From Oxalobacteraceae bacterium AB_14 (GTDB lineage Bacteria; Pseudomonadota; Gammaproteobacteria; Burkholderiales; Burkholderiaceae_D): DNA of 64,000 nucleotides. Location: assembly GCA_000381565.1 (NCBI GenBank), contig KB906724.1:3467663-3531662 (forward strand), written 5' to 3'. Positions 45,979-55,164 of this stretch are shown here, in pieces. Numbering within the stretch: the first letter of the stretch is position 1; each line of letters starts with the position of its first letter. The notes beneath the pieces are model-generated. The model was not told the origin of the DNA. It worked only from the letters and a program-made list of their open reading frames with translations, and made no database searches. The position numbers and the translations under genes are program-made.

Positions 45979-47505
45979 GTGAACAACGACCTGATGGATA
46001 TTCTCGCCAGCATCGCGTTGCAGCATCTGTGGCAAAGCGCCATGCTGCTGGGACTAACCCTGGCGGCGCTCAAGCTGTCCCCCCTGCGGGCCAATACCCG
46101 CTCGTGGATCTGGCTGGGGATGATGATTCTTTCGGTGCTCGCTCCGCTGGCTGTCTTTGTGCCCGAGTTGGAACAGGCGCCGGCACCGGTGGCGCCAAGC
46201 GTGCAGCAGGTGCTGGCGGAGCGCGGTGGCGTGTCGCTCGACTTCGGTCCGGCTCAGGCCGTCAGCGCCGCTGCGCTGGCGCCTCCGGTGCCGGGCTGGA
46301 TGCGCGAAGCGATCCTGGTTCTGTGGGGACTGGGGTTGCTGTGGCATGTGGCGCGGCTCGCCCATGGCTGGCAGGTGGCGTGCAACCTGCGCCGAGAGGC
46401 CATGCCGGAGCCGGCGCTGGAGGGTCTGGTCCGGGACCGGCTGCCCAGGGGCACCTCGATCAGCGCTTGTGACAAGATCGGCAGCCCGATGGTCGTGGGC
46501 TTAGTTCATTCCTGCATTCTGCTTCCACGCCGGTTCACGGACGATTTGCCCGGTCCAGTGCTGTGCGACATTCTCAACCACGAGATCGCGCACATCCTGC
46601 GGCGCGACCTATGGGCATCGGTGGCCCAGCAATTGTTCATCGCAGTATTTTGGTGGAGCCCTGCGTTGCGCCTCATTGCGGCCCATCTTGACCTGGCCCG
46701 TGAAATGGCTTGCGACGAAGACGCGGCACGTTGTTCGGGGCACGGAAAGGGCTACGCCCGCTCCTTGCTGGCAGCCATAGAAACGCTCGCAGCACGCCCG
46801 CGGCATCCGGTTTTGGCAAGTGGCATGTTCGGTTCACAGAAGGATATCTCGCAACGAATCAAAGGAGTTTTGGCTATGGATACGACAACTCGGAAGTATG
46901 GAAAAAAAATGCCCGCATTACTGTGGGGCGCCGTGATGCTGACCGCCGTGACGGTGACATTTGCGGCCACCCCGCGCGTGACCGATGGCGGCAGCGTGGA
47001 AGCGGGCGCCGTGAACGACCTCAGAACGCAGCGCATGATCGCGGCAGTCAAGACCGGCAGCATAGACGCGGTGCGCGAACTGATGGCACAGGGCTACGAC
47101 ATCAACAGCGGCGTCGACGGCGATGGCACCGCGCTCATTGCGGCAGCGCGCAGCGGCAATCTGGAAATGGTCGAGGCCCTGCTGAGCATGAACGCGCAGG
47201 TCGACCTGGCCTGGCCCGGCGATGGCAATCCACTCATTGCCGCCTCGGCCGAAGGTCACCAGGGCGTAGTCGAACGCCTTCTGCAGGCTGGCGCGAACGT
47301 CAATGCCATCTGTTTCATGGATGAGACGCCATTGATCAACGCGGTGCGGGCAGACCGCATCGACACGGTCAAGTATCTGGTTGAGCGCGGCGCCAACGTG
47401 AACCTGGGGGCCTGGGCCGATGGCAAGCGCTGGCGCACACCGCTGAGCCAGGCGCGCACCCCTGCCATCCGCAAGTTCCTGCTCGGCCAAGGCGCCAGCG
47501 CCTAA
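45979..47505 (+). CDS. M56 (BlaR1-type) peptidase fused to ankyrin repeats
   Basis: Membrane protein of 508 residues. It has several transmembrane helices, a zinc-protease motif HEIAH in ILNHEIAHILRRDL near residue 204, and a C-terminal membrane segment around residues 312-330. A C-terminal region of four ankyrin-like repeats then follows (DGTALIAAARSGNLEMVEAL, and further units near GNPLIAASAEGHQG and ETPLINAVRADRIDT). BlaR1 has a penicillin-binding sensor in that place; ankyrins instead suggest protein ligands. GTG start with AAGGAG upstream. No beta-lactamase is nearby. Confidence 0.9.
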   Translation: MNNDLMDILASIALQHLWQSAMLLGLTLAALKLSPLRANTRSWIWLGMMILSVLAPLAVFVPELEQAPAPVAPSVQQVLAERGGVSLDFGPAQAVSAAALAPPVPGWMREAILVLWGLGLLWHVARLAHGWQVACNLRREAMPEPALEGLVRDRLPRGTSISACDKIGSPMVVGLVHSCILLPRRFTDDLPGPVLCDILNHEIAHILRRDLWASVAQQLFIAVFWWSPALRLIAAHLDLAREMACDEDAARCSGHGKGYARSLLAAIETLAARPRHPVLASGMFGSQKDISQRIKGVLAMDTTTRKYGKKMPALLWGAVMLTAVTVTFAATPRVTDGGSVEAGAVNDLRTQRMIAAVKTGSIDAVRELMAQGYDINSGVDGDGTALIAAARSGNLEMVEALLSMNAQVDLAWPGDGNPLIAASAEGHQGVVERLLQAGANVNAICFMDETPLINAVRADRIDTVKYLVERGANVNLGAWADGKRWRTPLSQARTPAIRKFLLGQGASA

Positions 47506-47543
47506 AGCACCCAGCGCCGCGCTCAATCCGGGCTCCCGGCATT

Positions 47544-47990
47544 TTATTTACTGCCGCAAACATCAACACCGCCATCGAACACGATGCGCCAGGTGTTCGG
47601 CGCCTCCAGCCGCCAGACCGAGCTGAATCGCGCGATCAGCTTGCCATCCGGTCCATGCACAGGACCGGCGGTCTTGGCCAGCGTGCCGGACGCCAGCACC
47701 TCGACTTCATCCGGTTCCCAGGAAAACGGCGCATCCGGTTTGGCGAAGAACTTCTTCCACTCATCGGCCACCGCCTGCTTCCCGTGCAAAGACCGGGTGC
47801 CGCCGCTGAACACAGCCTCGTCGGACAGGAAGGCCACAAACGCCGCATGATCGCGCGCCTTCATGGTTGCGGCAAAAGCCCGCTCGACGTTGGCCACCTG
47901 CTCCTGCACTCCAGTGAAGGCCGGTGCTGCGCCCGCAGCGGTCACAGTCAGCGCCAACGCCGCCGTCACCGTCAGATTTACCCATTTCAT
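47544..47990 (-). CDS. Secreted DUF4440/SnoaL-like protein
   Basis: Protein of 148 residues with a cleavable signal peptide ending near TAAGAAPAF. The rest is an NTF2-like fold of the DUF4440/SnoaL kind, with VERAFAATMKARDHAAFVAF and GPDGKLIARFSSVWRLE. These domains are small ligand-binding or enzyme-like pockets. No catalytic residues can be named. The ATG at 47990 gives a normal signal peptide. It is convergent with the M56 gene, with 38 bases between stops. Confidence 0.72.
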   Translation of the reverse strand: MKWVNLTVTAALALTVTAAGAAPAFTGVQEQVANVERAFAATMKARDHAAFVAFLSDEAVFSGGTRSLHGKQAVADEWKKFFAKPDAPFSWEPDEVEVLASGTLAKTAGPVHGPDGKLIARFSSVWRLEAPNTWRIVFDGGVDVCGSK

Positions 47991-48094
47991 AGCCGCCCCC
48001 CCTTGTTCTGTAGACAAGCCGATATTAGTCCAGTTGGCCCCCGATTGCCATTCATCCGAAAAAGGAGTATAACTAGTCCATCAACGGAGGATTT

Positions 48095-48532
48095 ATGAAT
48101 CTTACCTACGCTTACCCCCGCAGCCGCTTCGAGCCCACCATCTTGGTCGACCTGAACGCCAAGCCCGAGCGCGAACGACTGTCCAAGGCCGCCCTCAAGG
48201 GCTTTTTCAAACTGGCCGCCGCCTGGAAGCTGCGCGACGACGACGCCCGCGAGCTGTTGGGCGGCATTTCCAGCAGCGCCTACTATGAGTGGAAAAAGAA
48301 CCCGGAACGCACGCTGGAGGTGGACTGCATCACCCGCATCTCCTACCTGCTGGGCATCTACAAGGCACTGCACATCCTCTACGGCGACAAGCTCGCCGAC
48401 GAGTGGATGGGCCTTGCCAACACCAACCTGATCTTCGGCGGCCGCACGCCATTGGCCTATATCGAGGCCGGCGGCCTGCCCGCCATGCAGATCGTGCGCC
48501 AGTTGCTGGACGCGCGCCGCGGAGGACTGTAA
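48095..48532 (+). CDS. Xre/MbcA/ParS-type antitoxin
   Basis: Protein of 145 residues. The C-terminal half carries the Xre/MbcA/ParS toxin-binding pattern (YLLGIYKALHILYGDKLADEWM and NLIFGGRTPLAYIEAGGL). The N-terminal half is a helix-turn-helix-like region (SKAALKGFFKLAAAWKLRDD). It is the antitoxin for the RES-domain toxin that begins directly after the stop codon. A GGAGG precedes the ATG. Autoregulation through the HTH region is expected but not seen in the sequence. Confidence 0.88.
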   Translation: MNLTYAYPRSRFEPTILVDLNAKPERERLSKAALKGFFKLAAAWKLRDDDARELLGGISSSAYYEWKKNPERTLEVDCITRISYLLGIYKALHILYGDKLADEWMGLANTNLIFGGRTPLAYIEAGGLPAMQIVRQLLDARRGGL

Positions 48533-49222
48533 GTGCCGGTCAGCCTGATTCCGCCCCTCACCACGCTGCGCCAGTTCGACACCTGCCGATTGCTGCCCTC
48601 GCGCTTCGCCGATCTCGAAGACTCGGTGCTGTCACCATTGGCCGACAGCGAACAAGACCTGCACGACCTGTTCGAACTGGATAACGCCACCAACGCCCGC
48701 CTGCAGGCGCAGAACGGCGGCGCCGCCGGCATCACGATGGATGAACTGGTGTTCGGCGTACCGAACTTCCGCATCGTGAACGCGGCCTTTACCTACGCCC
48801 GCCCTGAGGGCAGCCGCTTCAACGGCGGCGATCGCGGCGCGTGGTACTGCGCCTTCGACGTCGAGACCGCGCTGGCCGAAGTCAGCTTCCACAAGGCCGT
48901 CGAATACGCCGAAATCAACCGCTTCGACGACAGCGTTCAATACCAGACCATGCTGGCCGATTTCACCGCGCCCTTCCACGACCTGCGCGGCCAGGCGCGC
49001 TACCTGGGCTGCCTGACGCCGGACAGCTACATCGAATCGCAGATCCTGGCCGAGCGACTGCTCGATGGCGGCTCGCTGGGCATCATCTACCCGAGCGTGC
49101 GACTGGACGGCGGCACCAACCTGGCCTGCTTCCGTCCTGCGCTGGTGGGCAATGTTCGCAAAGGCGCCGTCTATCGGTTAACATGGCGGGGTAGCCCTGT
49201 ACCGATCATCGAAATTATCTGA
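48533..49222 (+). CDS. RES-domain toxin (NAD-degrading)
   Basis: Protein of 229 residues with a RES domain, seen in the Arg of GSRFNGGDRGAWYCA, a Glu in LAEVSFHKAVEYAE and a Ser in the SESQILAERL region. RES toxins phosphorolyse or hydrolyse NAD+ to stop growth. The GTG start is directly after the antitoxin TAA, the usual arrangement. An operator palindrome is not evident. Confidence 0.87.
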   Translation: MPVSLIPPLTTLRQFDTCRLLPSRFADLEDSVLSPLADSEQDLHDLFELDNATNARLQAQNGGAAGITMDELVFGVPNFRIVNAAFTYARPEGSRFNGGDRGAWYCAFDVETALAEVSFHKAVEYAEINRFDDSVQYQTMLADFTAPFHDLRGQARYLGCLTPDSYIESQILAERLLDGGSLGIIYPSVRLDGGTNLACFRPALVGNVRKGAVYRLTWRGSPVPIIEII

Positions 49223-49225
49223 ATC

Positions 49226-49555
49226 ATGCAAACCAAACCTGAAAACGACACCGACCTGCGTCTCAAAGTAAACCGCGAGACCGCGCGCCTGCCCTGGACC
49301 GAACTGCTCAAGCATTTCGCCGCCGGCAATGTGGTGTGGATCGCCAATTCGCTGGACCTGGTCGACGTGGCCGTGCGCATCTCGCACGACGACAAGGCCC
49401 ACATCGGCCAGTGGATGGACGCCGGCCTGCTCGCCAAAGTCAGCGACGAGCAGGCTGCGAACTGGCTGGAGACCAACGCCGAACTGTGGGCAGTCGTCGT
49501 CAGCCCCTTCATCCTCGTCCAGCAGGAAAAGGCTGTTCCAGCCAGCGTGCATTAA
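49226..49555 (+). CDS. DUF2288 protein
   Basis: Small cytoplasmic protein of 109 residues matching DUF2288. It contains LPWTELLKHFAAGNVVWIA and ISHDDKAHIGQWMDAGLL. The family is of unknown function and is widespread in betaproteobacteria. It lies four bases after the RES gene and converges on the amylase gene with a four-base overlap of the 3' ends. It is unlikely to be part of the toxin module. Confidence 0.8.
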   Translation: MQTKPENDTDLRLKVNRETARLPWTELLKHFAAGNVVWIANSLDLVDVAVRISHDDKAHIGQWMDAGLLAKVSDEQAANWLETNAELWAVVVSPFILVQQEKAVPASVH

Positions 49556-51399
49556 AACTGGAAGCTGCCCGCGTCGAGCGTGACCGATCCGCCGCAAGCC
49601 GGCGTGGTCGCTTCGCGATTGCCGCTGGCGGTCGACTGGTTGCTCTCCCACACGGTGCTCACGCCGTACTTCATGAACTTGTACTGGATCGCCGTCGACG
49701 GCGGCAGCTGGAAAGTGCGCGACCACGGCACGTTGGCGCCGCTGCCTTCGATGGTCAGCTGATCGCTGGCGCCCTGCACCCAATTGCCCAGCTCCGCGCG
49801 ATTACCCACCACGTACACGTTCTGCCCCACCACCGTATTCGCGTTCGCCACACGGAAGGTCACCGGCACCGTGGTGCACGTACCGCCGCCACCGCCACCG
49901 ATCTTCTGGTTGATATGCAGCGCCACGGCAGGCACTGTCGCGCCGCCATTGGCCGGGATGCTCACGCTGATCACGCCATTGCTGCCGACGGTGACGCTGT
50001 CGCTGGTGCAGGCCGTGCCGGCGGCGTTCAGCTGGCCATGCACCACGTTGCAATAGGTCCCGGCGGGGAGCAGTGTTTGCAGCGACGCATTCCAGGCCGA
50101 ATATTCATTGTTGATCGCAACGAAGCCCTTGGCGCCACGCCCGAACGCGATCTGATTGGCAGTGCCGTTGGTGAAGTAGTCCACGCCCTGCCCGGACGTC
50201 GCCGCGCGGAAGGCCACCATGTTGGAGATGTCGCTCCAGCGATGGATGAAGTCCCACTGCTGGTTGATCAAAGGGTTGCCGCTGGCGTCGAACGGGCTGG
50301 CACTCGGCGGCGCCTGGTCGAAATTGGTGAAGCGAAAGCCCGAGTGCAACTGCGCCGAGCCATACGGCCAGGCCAGCATGAAGATGTTGGCCAGGTCGTA
50401 GCGCTTGGTGCCTTGCGTGTCGTTGGTCGTGCCGGAGACATAATTGCTGGCCACCAGCGAGCTGCCGTTGCGCTCCGTGTCCCAGTTATTGACGAAGACG
50501 GTCGCCTTCTCGCTCGGCACAAAGCCCCAGGTGCCGCCCCAGTTGCCCGGCGTGCCCATGATGGCGCGCACCTGCGACAAGCTGGCGCCGTTCTCATTGC
50601 GGAACATGGCCTTGATGGCGAAGGTGTACTGGAATTCGTTCAGCGTGCCGACGCTGTAGTAGTCGGAGCGCACCACGTTACTGTCCGGGATCACCTCCTG
50701 CGTGATCCACAGCGACTCGCCAGCCAGGGTGGTGTGCGTGACGCCGCTCATGATCGCCTGCAGATCGCCGGGCTGCATATGCTTGGCGGCGTCGAAGCGC
50801 ACGCCGTCCACGCCCATGTTGATCAATTTGCTCAGGTAGGTCTTGACCTGGCCTTGCACGTAGGAGCCGTCCGTCTTCAGGTCCGGCAGGCCGCTCAGGC
50901 GGCAGAACATCACGTTGTAGCGGTTGCCCGGCGAGCCGTAGTCGCCGCCGGCGATGTCGCAGGCGGGATGGAAATCGCTGGCGCTGAAGAAGGGATAGGC
51001 CAGCGTAGCCGAATTCCACGTCGAGCCGTCGGTGGCGGTGCCGGAACCGGCCGCCAGGTGATTGACCACCACGTCCGCATACACGCGCACCTTGGCGGCG
51101 TGGCAGGTGTTGATCATGGTCTGGAACTCGGCCTCGGTACCCATATTGCTCTTCAGCGAAGCGAAGTTCACCGGCTGGTACACGTCCCACCACGCACCAA
51201 GGCTGGCCGAAGCCTGCGGCGGCGATACCTGCACCGCGCCAAAGCCCTGCGGGCCGAGCCAGTTGGTGCATTCCCTGGCGATGTCGTTCCACTTCCAGCG
51301 GAACATCTGTACCGAGGTGTCGGCGGAGTTGAAGGCGGCATGCGCAGGCGCGAGGGCGAAGCCGCCCAGCAGGCCGGCGGCCAGTAAGGTTTTCATCAT
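49552..51399 (-). CDS. Secreted GH13 alpha-amylase with CBM20
   Basis: Protein of 615 residues: a signal peptide ending near APAHA, a GH13 catalytic domain and a C-terminal CBM20 starch-binding domain (VTFRVANANTVVGQNVYVVG and MKYGVSTVWESN). Catalytic regions seen: DVVVNH (region I), DGVRFDAAKH with the nucleophile Asp (region II) and WITQEV with the acid Glu (region III). Region IV reads FVNNWDTERN, with Trp where His is normally found. It should hydrolyse starch outside the cell. Two ATG codons overlap at the start; the first has GGAG upstream. Confidence 0.92.
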   Translation of the reverse strand: MMKTLLAAGLLGGFALAPAHAAFNSADTSVQMFRWKWNDIARECTNWLGPQGFGAVQVSPPQASASLGAWWDVYQPVNFASLKSNMGTEAEFQTMINTCHAAKVRVYADVVVNHLAAGSGTATDGSTWNSATLAYPFFSASDFHPACDIAGGDYGSPGNRYNVMFCRLSGLPDLKTDGSYVQGQVKTYLSKLINMGVDGVRFDAAKHMQPGDLQAIMSGVTHTTLAGESLWITQEVIPDSNVVRSDYYSVGTLNEFQYTFAIKAMFRNENGASLSQVRAIMGTPGNWGGTWGFVPSEKATVFVNNWDTERNGSSLVASNYVSGTTNDTQGTKRYDLANIFMLAWPYGSAQLHSGFRFTNFDQAPPSASPFDASGNPLINQQWDFIHRWSDISNMVAFRAATSGQGVDYFTNGTANQIAFGRGAKGFVAINNEYSAWNASLQTLLPAGTYCNVVHGQLNAAGTACTSDSVTVGSNGVISVSIPANGGATVPAVALHINQKIGGGGGGTCTTVPVTFRVANANTVVGQNVYVVGNRAELGNWVQGASDQLTIEGSGANVPWSRTFQLPPSTAIQYKFMKYGVSTVWESNQSTASGNREATTPACGGSVTLDAGSFQF

Positions 51400-51565
51400 T
51401 TTTGTCTCCGTGTCGTTATATTTTGTATTTTGGGAAATACTGCAGCCCAGATAAAATGTAGCAGAACTACAGTAAACAACAAGCGGAATTCGCCACAGTT
51501 TTTACATTCGCCTACGGGAATCGCTTCCATAAGATTTCCATACGACACATATGTAATGCGATTAC

Positions 51566-51579
51566 GCAGTGTATACTGC
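51566..51579. promoter_or_regulatory. GCAGT-N4-ACTGC inverted repeat with GTATAC core
   Basis: The arms GCAGT and ACTGC flank GTAT at 51566-51579, so the site also contains GTATAC. It lies 72 bases before the chosen start of the GntR gene, and the same GTATAC core occurs before the permease gene. Confidence 0.4.
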
Positions 51580-51651
51580 CAGATAGTCAATCCCCTGCAG
51601 CCCATGTATGATGGGGCGAAAAAACGACACTACGAGATCCATAGCCACCTC

Positions 51652-52338
51652 ATGTCCAGCACACTCCCCGTCGAAAGCGCCAACGATATCGCCAACAACC
51701 TCGCCGAAGCCATCGCGGCGCGCAAGCTGCCGCCTGGGACCAAGCTAAGGGAAGAAGCGTTGTGTCGTTTGTACTCGGTCAGCCGCACCAAGATCCGCGC
51801 GGCGCTGCTGATACTGTCGAAGGACAAGCTGATTAACATGGTTCCCGACAAGGGCGCCGTGGTCAGCCAGCCCAGCGAGCGGGAATCTCGCGAGATCTTC
51901 GCGGCGCGCCGCATCATCGAAGCGGCGCTGGCGCGCGAGTTCACCGCCAAGGCCAGGCCTGCCGACTACAAAATGCTGGAGAAGCATTTGAAGGAAGAGC
52001 GCAGCGCCTTATCGCAAGTGCCGTCGAAGATGCGGCAGCAGCTGCTGGGCGACTTCCACGTGCTGCTGGCGGACGTGGTGGGCAACGAGGTGCTGAAGGA
52101 AATCGTGCGCGAACTGGTGGGCCGCAGCTCGCTGATCACCATGCTGTACCAGTCCGAGCGCGACGCCGCCTGCTCGTCCGACGAACACAGCGCCTTCCTG
52201 GCCGCCGCCCGCTCGGGCGATGCGGACAAGGCGGCGGAGCTGATGCTGCACCATCTGAGCCACGTGGAGGCGGCGCTCAATTTCGACGTCAACGCCAGTC
52301 CGGCGAAGAGAGACCTGATCTCCGCGCTGCTGATGTAG
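51652..52338 (+). CDS. GntR-family (FCD) regulator
   Basis: Transcription factor of 228 residues. The N-terminal GntR winged helix has GTKLREEALCRLYSVSRTKI and the C-terminal FCD domain has IFAARRIIEAALAREF and further helices with metal-type His residues. It is next to the 8-oxoguanine deaminase and purine permease genes, so it probably controls purine use. Palindromes with GTATAC lie at its own promoter and before the permease. ATG 51652 is chosen; 51604 is also in frame, and neither has a clear ribosome-binding site. Confidence 0.85.
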   Translation: MSSTLPVESANDIANNLAEAIAARKLPPGTKLREEALCRLYSVSRTKIRAALLILSKDKLINMVPDKGAVVSQPSERESREIFAARRIIEAALAREFTAKARPADYKMLEKHLKEERSALSQVPSKMRQQLLGDFHVLLADVVGNEVLKEIVRELVGRSSLITMLYQSERDAACSSDEHSAFLAAARSGDADKAAELMLHHLSHVEAALNFDVNASPAKRDLISALLM

Positions 52339-52365
52339 CGATACGAATCGCGGTATCGCCAGCTA

Positions 52366-53727
52366 TCAGCGGGCAGCCAGCGCCAATTGATGCGCCAGCG
52401 CGTTGTGGCGCTCGATCACCACCGGCAGGTCGATCGTGCACAGCACGCCTTCGCGCACCACCACCTTGCCGTTGATGATGCTGTACGAGACATCCGGCGG
52501 CGTGCAGAACACCAGCGCCGCGACCGGATCGTGCAGCGCACCGGCAAAGCCTATCGTATCGAGCTTGAACATCACGATGTCCGCCGCCATGCCCGGCTTG
52601 AGCGCGCCGATGTCATCGCGGTTCAGCACCTTGGCGCCGCCCAGCGTGGCGACTTCCAGCGCCTGCCGCGCCGTCATCGCATCCGGGCCGAAGCCCACGC
52701 GCTGCAGCAGCATCGCCTGCCGCACTTCGCCCATCATGTGACCGGAATCGTTGGAGGCGCAACCGTCCACGCCCAGGCCCACCGAAACGCCGCTGTCGAG
52801 CATCTTGCGTATCGGCGCGATGCCCGACGCCAGCCGCATATTCGAACATGGGCAATGCGCAATGCCGGTGCCCGTGCGGCCGAACATGTAGATGCCGTCG
52901 TCGTCCAGTTGCACGCAGTGCGCGTGCCAGACGTCGTGGCCCACCCAGCCGCAATCCTCGGCATATTCGGCGGGGGTCATATTGAATTTCTCGCGGCTGT
53001 AAGCGATGTCGTTCGCGTTTTCAGCCAAGTGCGTGTGCAGCGAAACGCCGAAGCTGCGCGCCATCGTCGCCGCTTCCTTCATCAGATCGCGCGAGACCGA
53101 AAACGGTGAACACGGCGCCACCACGATGCGCTGCATCGCATAGCGGCCGGCATCGTGATAGGTTTCGATCAGGCGCTGAGTGTCCCTGAGGATCGCGCCC
53201 TCCTCCTCCACCACGCGGTCCGGCGGCAGGCCGCCCTTGGACTGGCCGACGCTCATCGACCCGCGCGCGGCGTGGAAGCGCATACCGATCTTGCCGGCCG
53301 CCTCGATGCTGTCGTCGAGCTTGCAGCCGTTGGGATAGATGTACAGGTGGTCGCTGCTGGTGGTGCAGCCGGACATGATCAGCTCCGACATCGCCGCCAG
53401 CGTCGATACGTTGACCATCTCCGGCGTCAGGTTGGCCCAGATCGGATACAGGTTGGTCAGCCAGTTAAACAGCTCGCCGTTCTGCGCTGCGGGAATCACG
53501 CGCGTCAGGCTCTGGTACATATGGTGGTGGGTGTTGACCAGGCCGGGCATCACCACGTGGCTGGCCGCGTCGATGATTTCGTCGGCCTGCTGCGGCAGGT
53601 CGGCGCTGCGGCCGACTTGTTCGATCACGTTGTCCCGGATGTAGACGGCGCCGTCGGCGATTTCACGGCGCTCCTCGTCCATCGTTACCAGCACGCGCGC
53701 ATTTTTGATCAGTAGGGTTTTAGTCAT
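52366..53727 (-). CDS. 8-oxoguanine deaminase
   Basis: Amidohydrolase of 453 residues that converts 8-oxoguanine to urate (EC 3.5.4.32). The metal site starts at VNTHHHMYQSLTR. Other family segments: TTSSDHLYIYPNGCKLDDS, RFHAARGSMSVGQSKGG, HAHCVQLD and GVDGCASND. The sequence resembles the Pseudomonas-type 8-oxoguanine deaminase more than cytosine or guanine deaminases. It is expected to feed urate into purine catabolism, in line with the permease and GntR neighbours. Confidence 0.85.
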   Translation of the reverse strand: MTKTLLIKNARVLVTMDEERREIADGAVYIRDNVIEQVGRSADLPQQADEIIDAASHVVMPGLVNTHHHMYQSLTRVIPAAQNGELFNWLTNLYPIWANLTPEMVNVSTLAAMSELIMSGCTTSSDHLYIYPNGCKLDDSIEAAGKIGMRFHAARGSMSVGQSKGGLPPDRVVEEEGAILRDTQRLIETYHDAGRYAMQRIVVAPCSPFSVSRDLMKEAATMARSFGVSLHTHLAENANDIAYSREKFNMTPAEYAEDCGWVGHDVWHAHCVQLDDDGIYMFGRTGTGIAHCPCSNMRLASGIAPIRKMLDSGVSVGLGVDGCASNDSGHMMGEVRQAMLLQRVGFGPDAMTARQALEVATLGGAKVLNRDDIGALKPGMAADIVMFKLDTIGFAGALHDPVAALVFCTPPDVSYSIINGKVVVREGVLCTIDLPVVIERHNALAHQLALAAR

Positions 53728-53744
53728 GTTCTATGATGGTTAAA

Positions 53745-53779
53745 CACTGCGGAAACAATGCGCGGGCACTGCGGAAACA
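53745..53779. repeat. 13-bp direct repeat upstream of the deaminase gene
   Basis: CACTGCGGAAACA occurs at 53745-53757 and 53767-53779, 22 bases apart (two helical turns). It lies within 55 bases upstream of the deaminase start, in the spacer to the permease gene, and is a candidate tandem regulator site. Confidence 0.55.
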
Positions 53780-53802
53780 GTCAGGTTGATATTGAGCGTA
53801 TT

Positions 53803-55164
53803 TTAAGCTGCTTCACGCTCGGCGGTTAAAAAAGCCTGCGGCGGCACTTCCTCTTCTTCATCGTCGTCGGTCAATTCTACCGGACGCTCAGGCAGCACCA
53901 GGTTCAGGACCACCGCGACCAGCGCGCCAACCGTGATGCCCGAGCCGAAGACTTCCTTGACGAAGGCAGGCAGCTGGGACAGCAGTTCCGGCCGCACCGT
54001 CACCGCCAGGCCGCAGCCGATGGAGACCGCCATGATGACGCCGTTACGCTTGGTGTGTTCCACATGGCTCAGCAACTGCACGCCGGCCGAGATGATCATC
54101 GCGAACATCATCAGCCCCGCACCGCCCAGCACCGGCTGCGGGATCGTCACCACCACCGCGCCCAGCACAGGGAACAGGCCGGCCAGCAGCAGCATCACGC
54201 CGGTCAGCGCCACCACGTGGCGGCTGGCCACACCCGTCAACGACACCACGCCGACGTTCTGCGCAAAGGTCGATACCGGAGGGCTGGACATCAACGCGGC
54301 GAAGGCCGAACCGACACCGTCGCACAGGATGCCGCGCGCCAGCGTCTTGCCGCGCATCTTGGTGTTGGTGGCGGCGCCCAGCGCCATGAAGGTGCCGGTG
54401 GTTTCCACCATCGTCACCAGGTAGGCGATCGCCATCGCAACGATGCCGGCCACCGGGAAGGTCATGCCGTAATGGAGCGGCTGCGGCAGCGCGAAGACCG
54501 CCGCATTCTGCACTTGCGTGAAGTCGATCATCCCCAGCGAGACGCACAGCAGGTAGCCGATGAACATGCCGATCACCACGGCAGCGGCGGATACAATCCC
54601 CTTGCCGAATTGGACCAGCATGATCACCGTGACCAGCACGAAGGCAGCGATGCCCAGGTTGAGCGGCGAACCATAGACAGCGCCCGGCGCATGGCCGCCC
54701 GCCGCCCAGTCCACCGCCACCGGCACCAGCGACAGGCCGATCATCGTCACCACCACGCCGGTGACGGCGTGCGGGAACAGCTTGCGGATCTTCGGCATGA
54801 AGCAGCTGCCGACGATCATCACCAGCGAAGCCGCCAGCGACGAGCCGAGTATCGCCGGAACGCCGTGTTCAAGACCGATGCTGATGGCCGCGCCGACGAA
54901 GGCGAAGCTGGTGCCCATCACGCAAGGAAGCCTGATGCCGATTGGGCCTACGCCTTTGCATTGGATGATCGTGACGATGCCGGAGCCGAGCAAGGCGGCG
55001 TTGATCAGGGTGATGATCTGGTCCGCCGGCAGTTTGAGCGCGGCGCCCACCACCAGCGGCACGGCGATGATGCCGCCCAATGCGGCAAGCATGTGCTGGG
55101 CCGCCAGCAGTATGGTTGTGAATAGGGGTGGCCGATCCTCGACCTGAAATAACAAGTGATTCAT
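53803..55164 (-). CDS. NCS2-type purine/urate permease
   Basis: Membrane transporter of 453 residues with about 14 hydrophobic segments, of the nucleobase-ascorbate (NCS2) family. It has the N-terminal AAQHMLAALGGIIAVPLV (with the family QH pair), an internal QNVGVVSLTGVASRHVV segment and an acidic C-terminal tail (DDDEEEEVP). Likely substrates are urate, xanthine or 8-oxoguanine-like purines, given the neighbouring deaminase. GGAG is eight bases upstream of the ATG. It is separated from the deaminase gene by 75 bases and they share the strand. Confidence 0.88.
   Translation of the reverse strand: MNHLLFQVEDRPPLFTTILLAAQHMLAALGGIIAVPLVVGAALKLPADQIITLINAALLGSGIVTIIQCKGVGPIGIRLPCVMGTSFAFVGAAISIGLEHGVPAILGSSLAASLVMIVGSCFMPKIRKLFPHAVTGVVVTMIGLSLVPVAVDWAAGGHAPGAVYGSPLNLGIAAFVLVTVIMLVQFGKGIVSAAAVVIGMFIGYLLCVSLGMIDFTQVQNAAVFALPQPLHYGMTFPVAGIVAMAIAYLVTMVETTGTFMALGAATNTKMRGKTLARGILCDGVGSAFAALMSSPPVSTFAQNVGVVSLTGVASRHVVALTGVMLLLAGLFPVLGAVVVTIPQPVLGGAGLMMFAMIISAGVQLLSHVEHTKRNGVIMAVSIGCGLAVTVRPELLSQLPAFVKEVFGSGITVGALVAVVLNLVLPERPVELTDDDEEEEVPPQAFLTAEREAA

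Noticed and set aside
52338..52359. GCGATAC/GTATCGC hairpin between the GntR and deaminase genes as a bidirectional terminator
   Set aside because: A seven-base stem without a T tract on either side is too weak to call.
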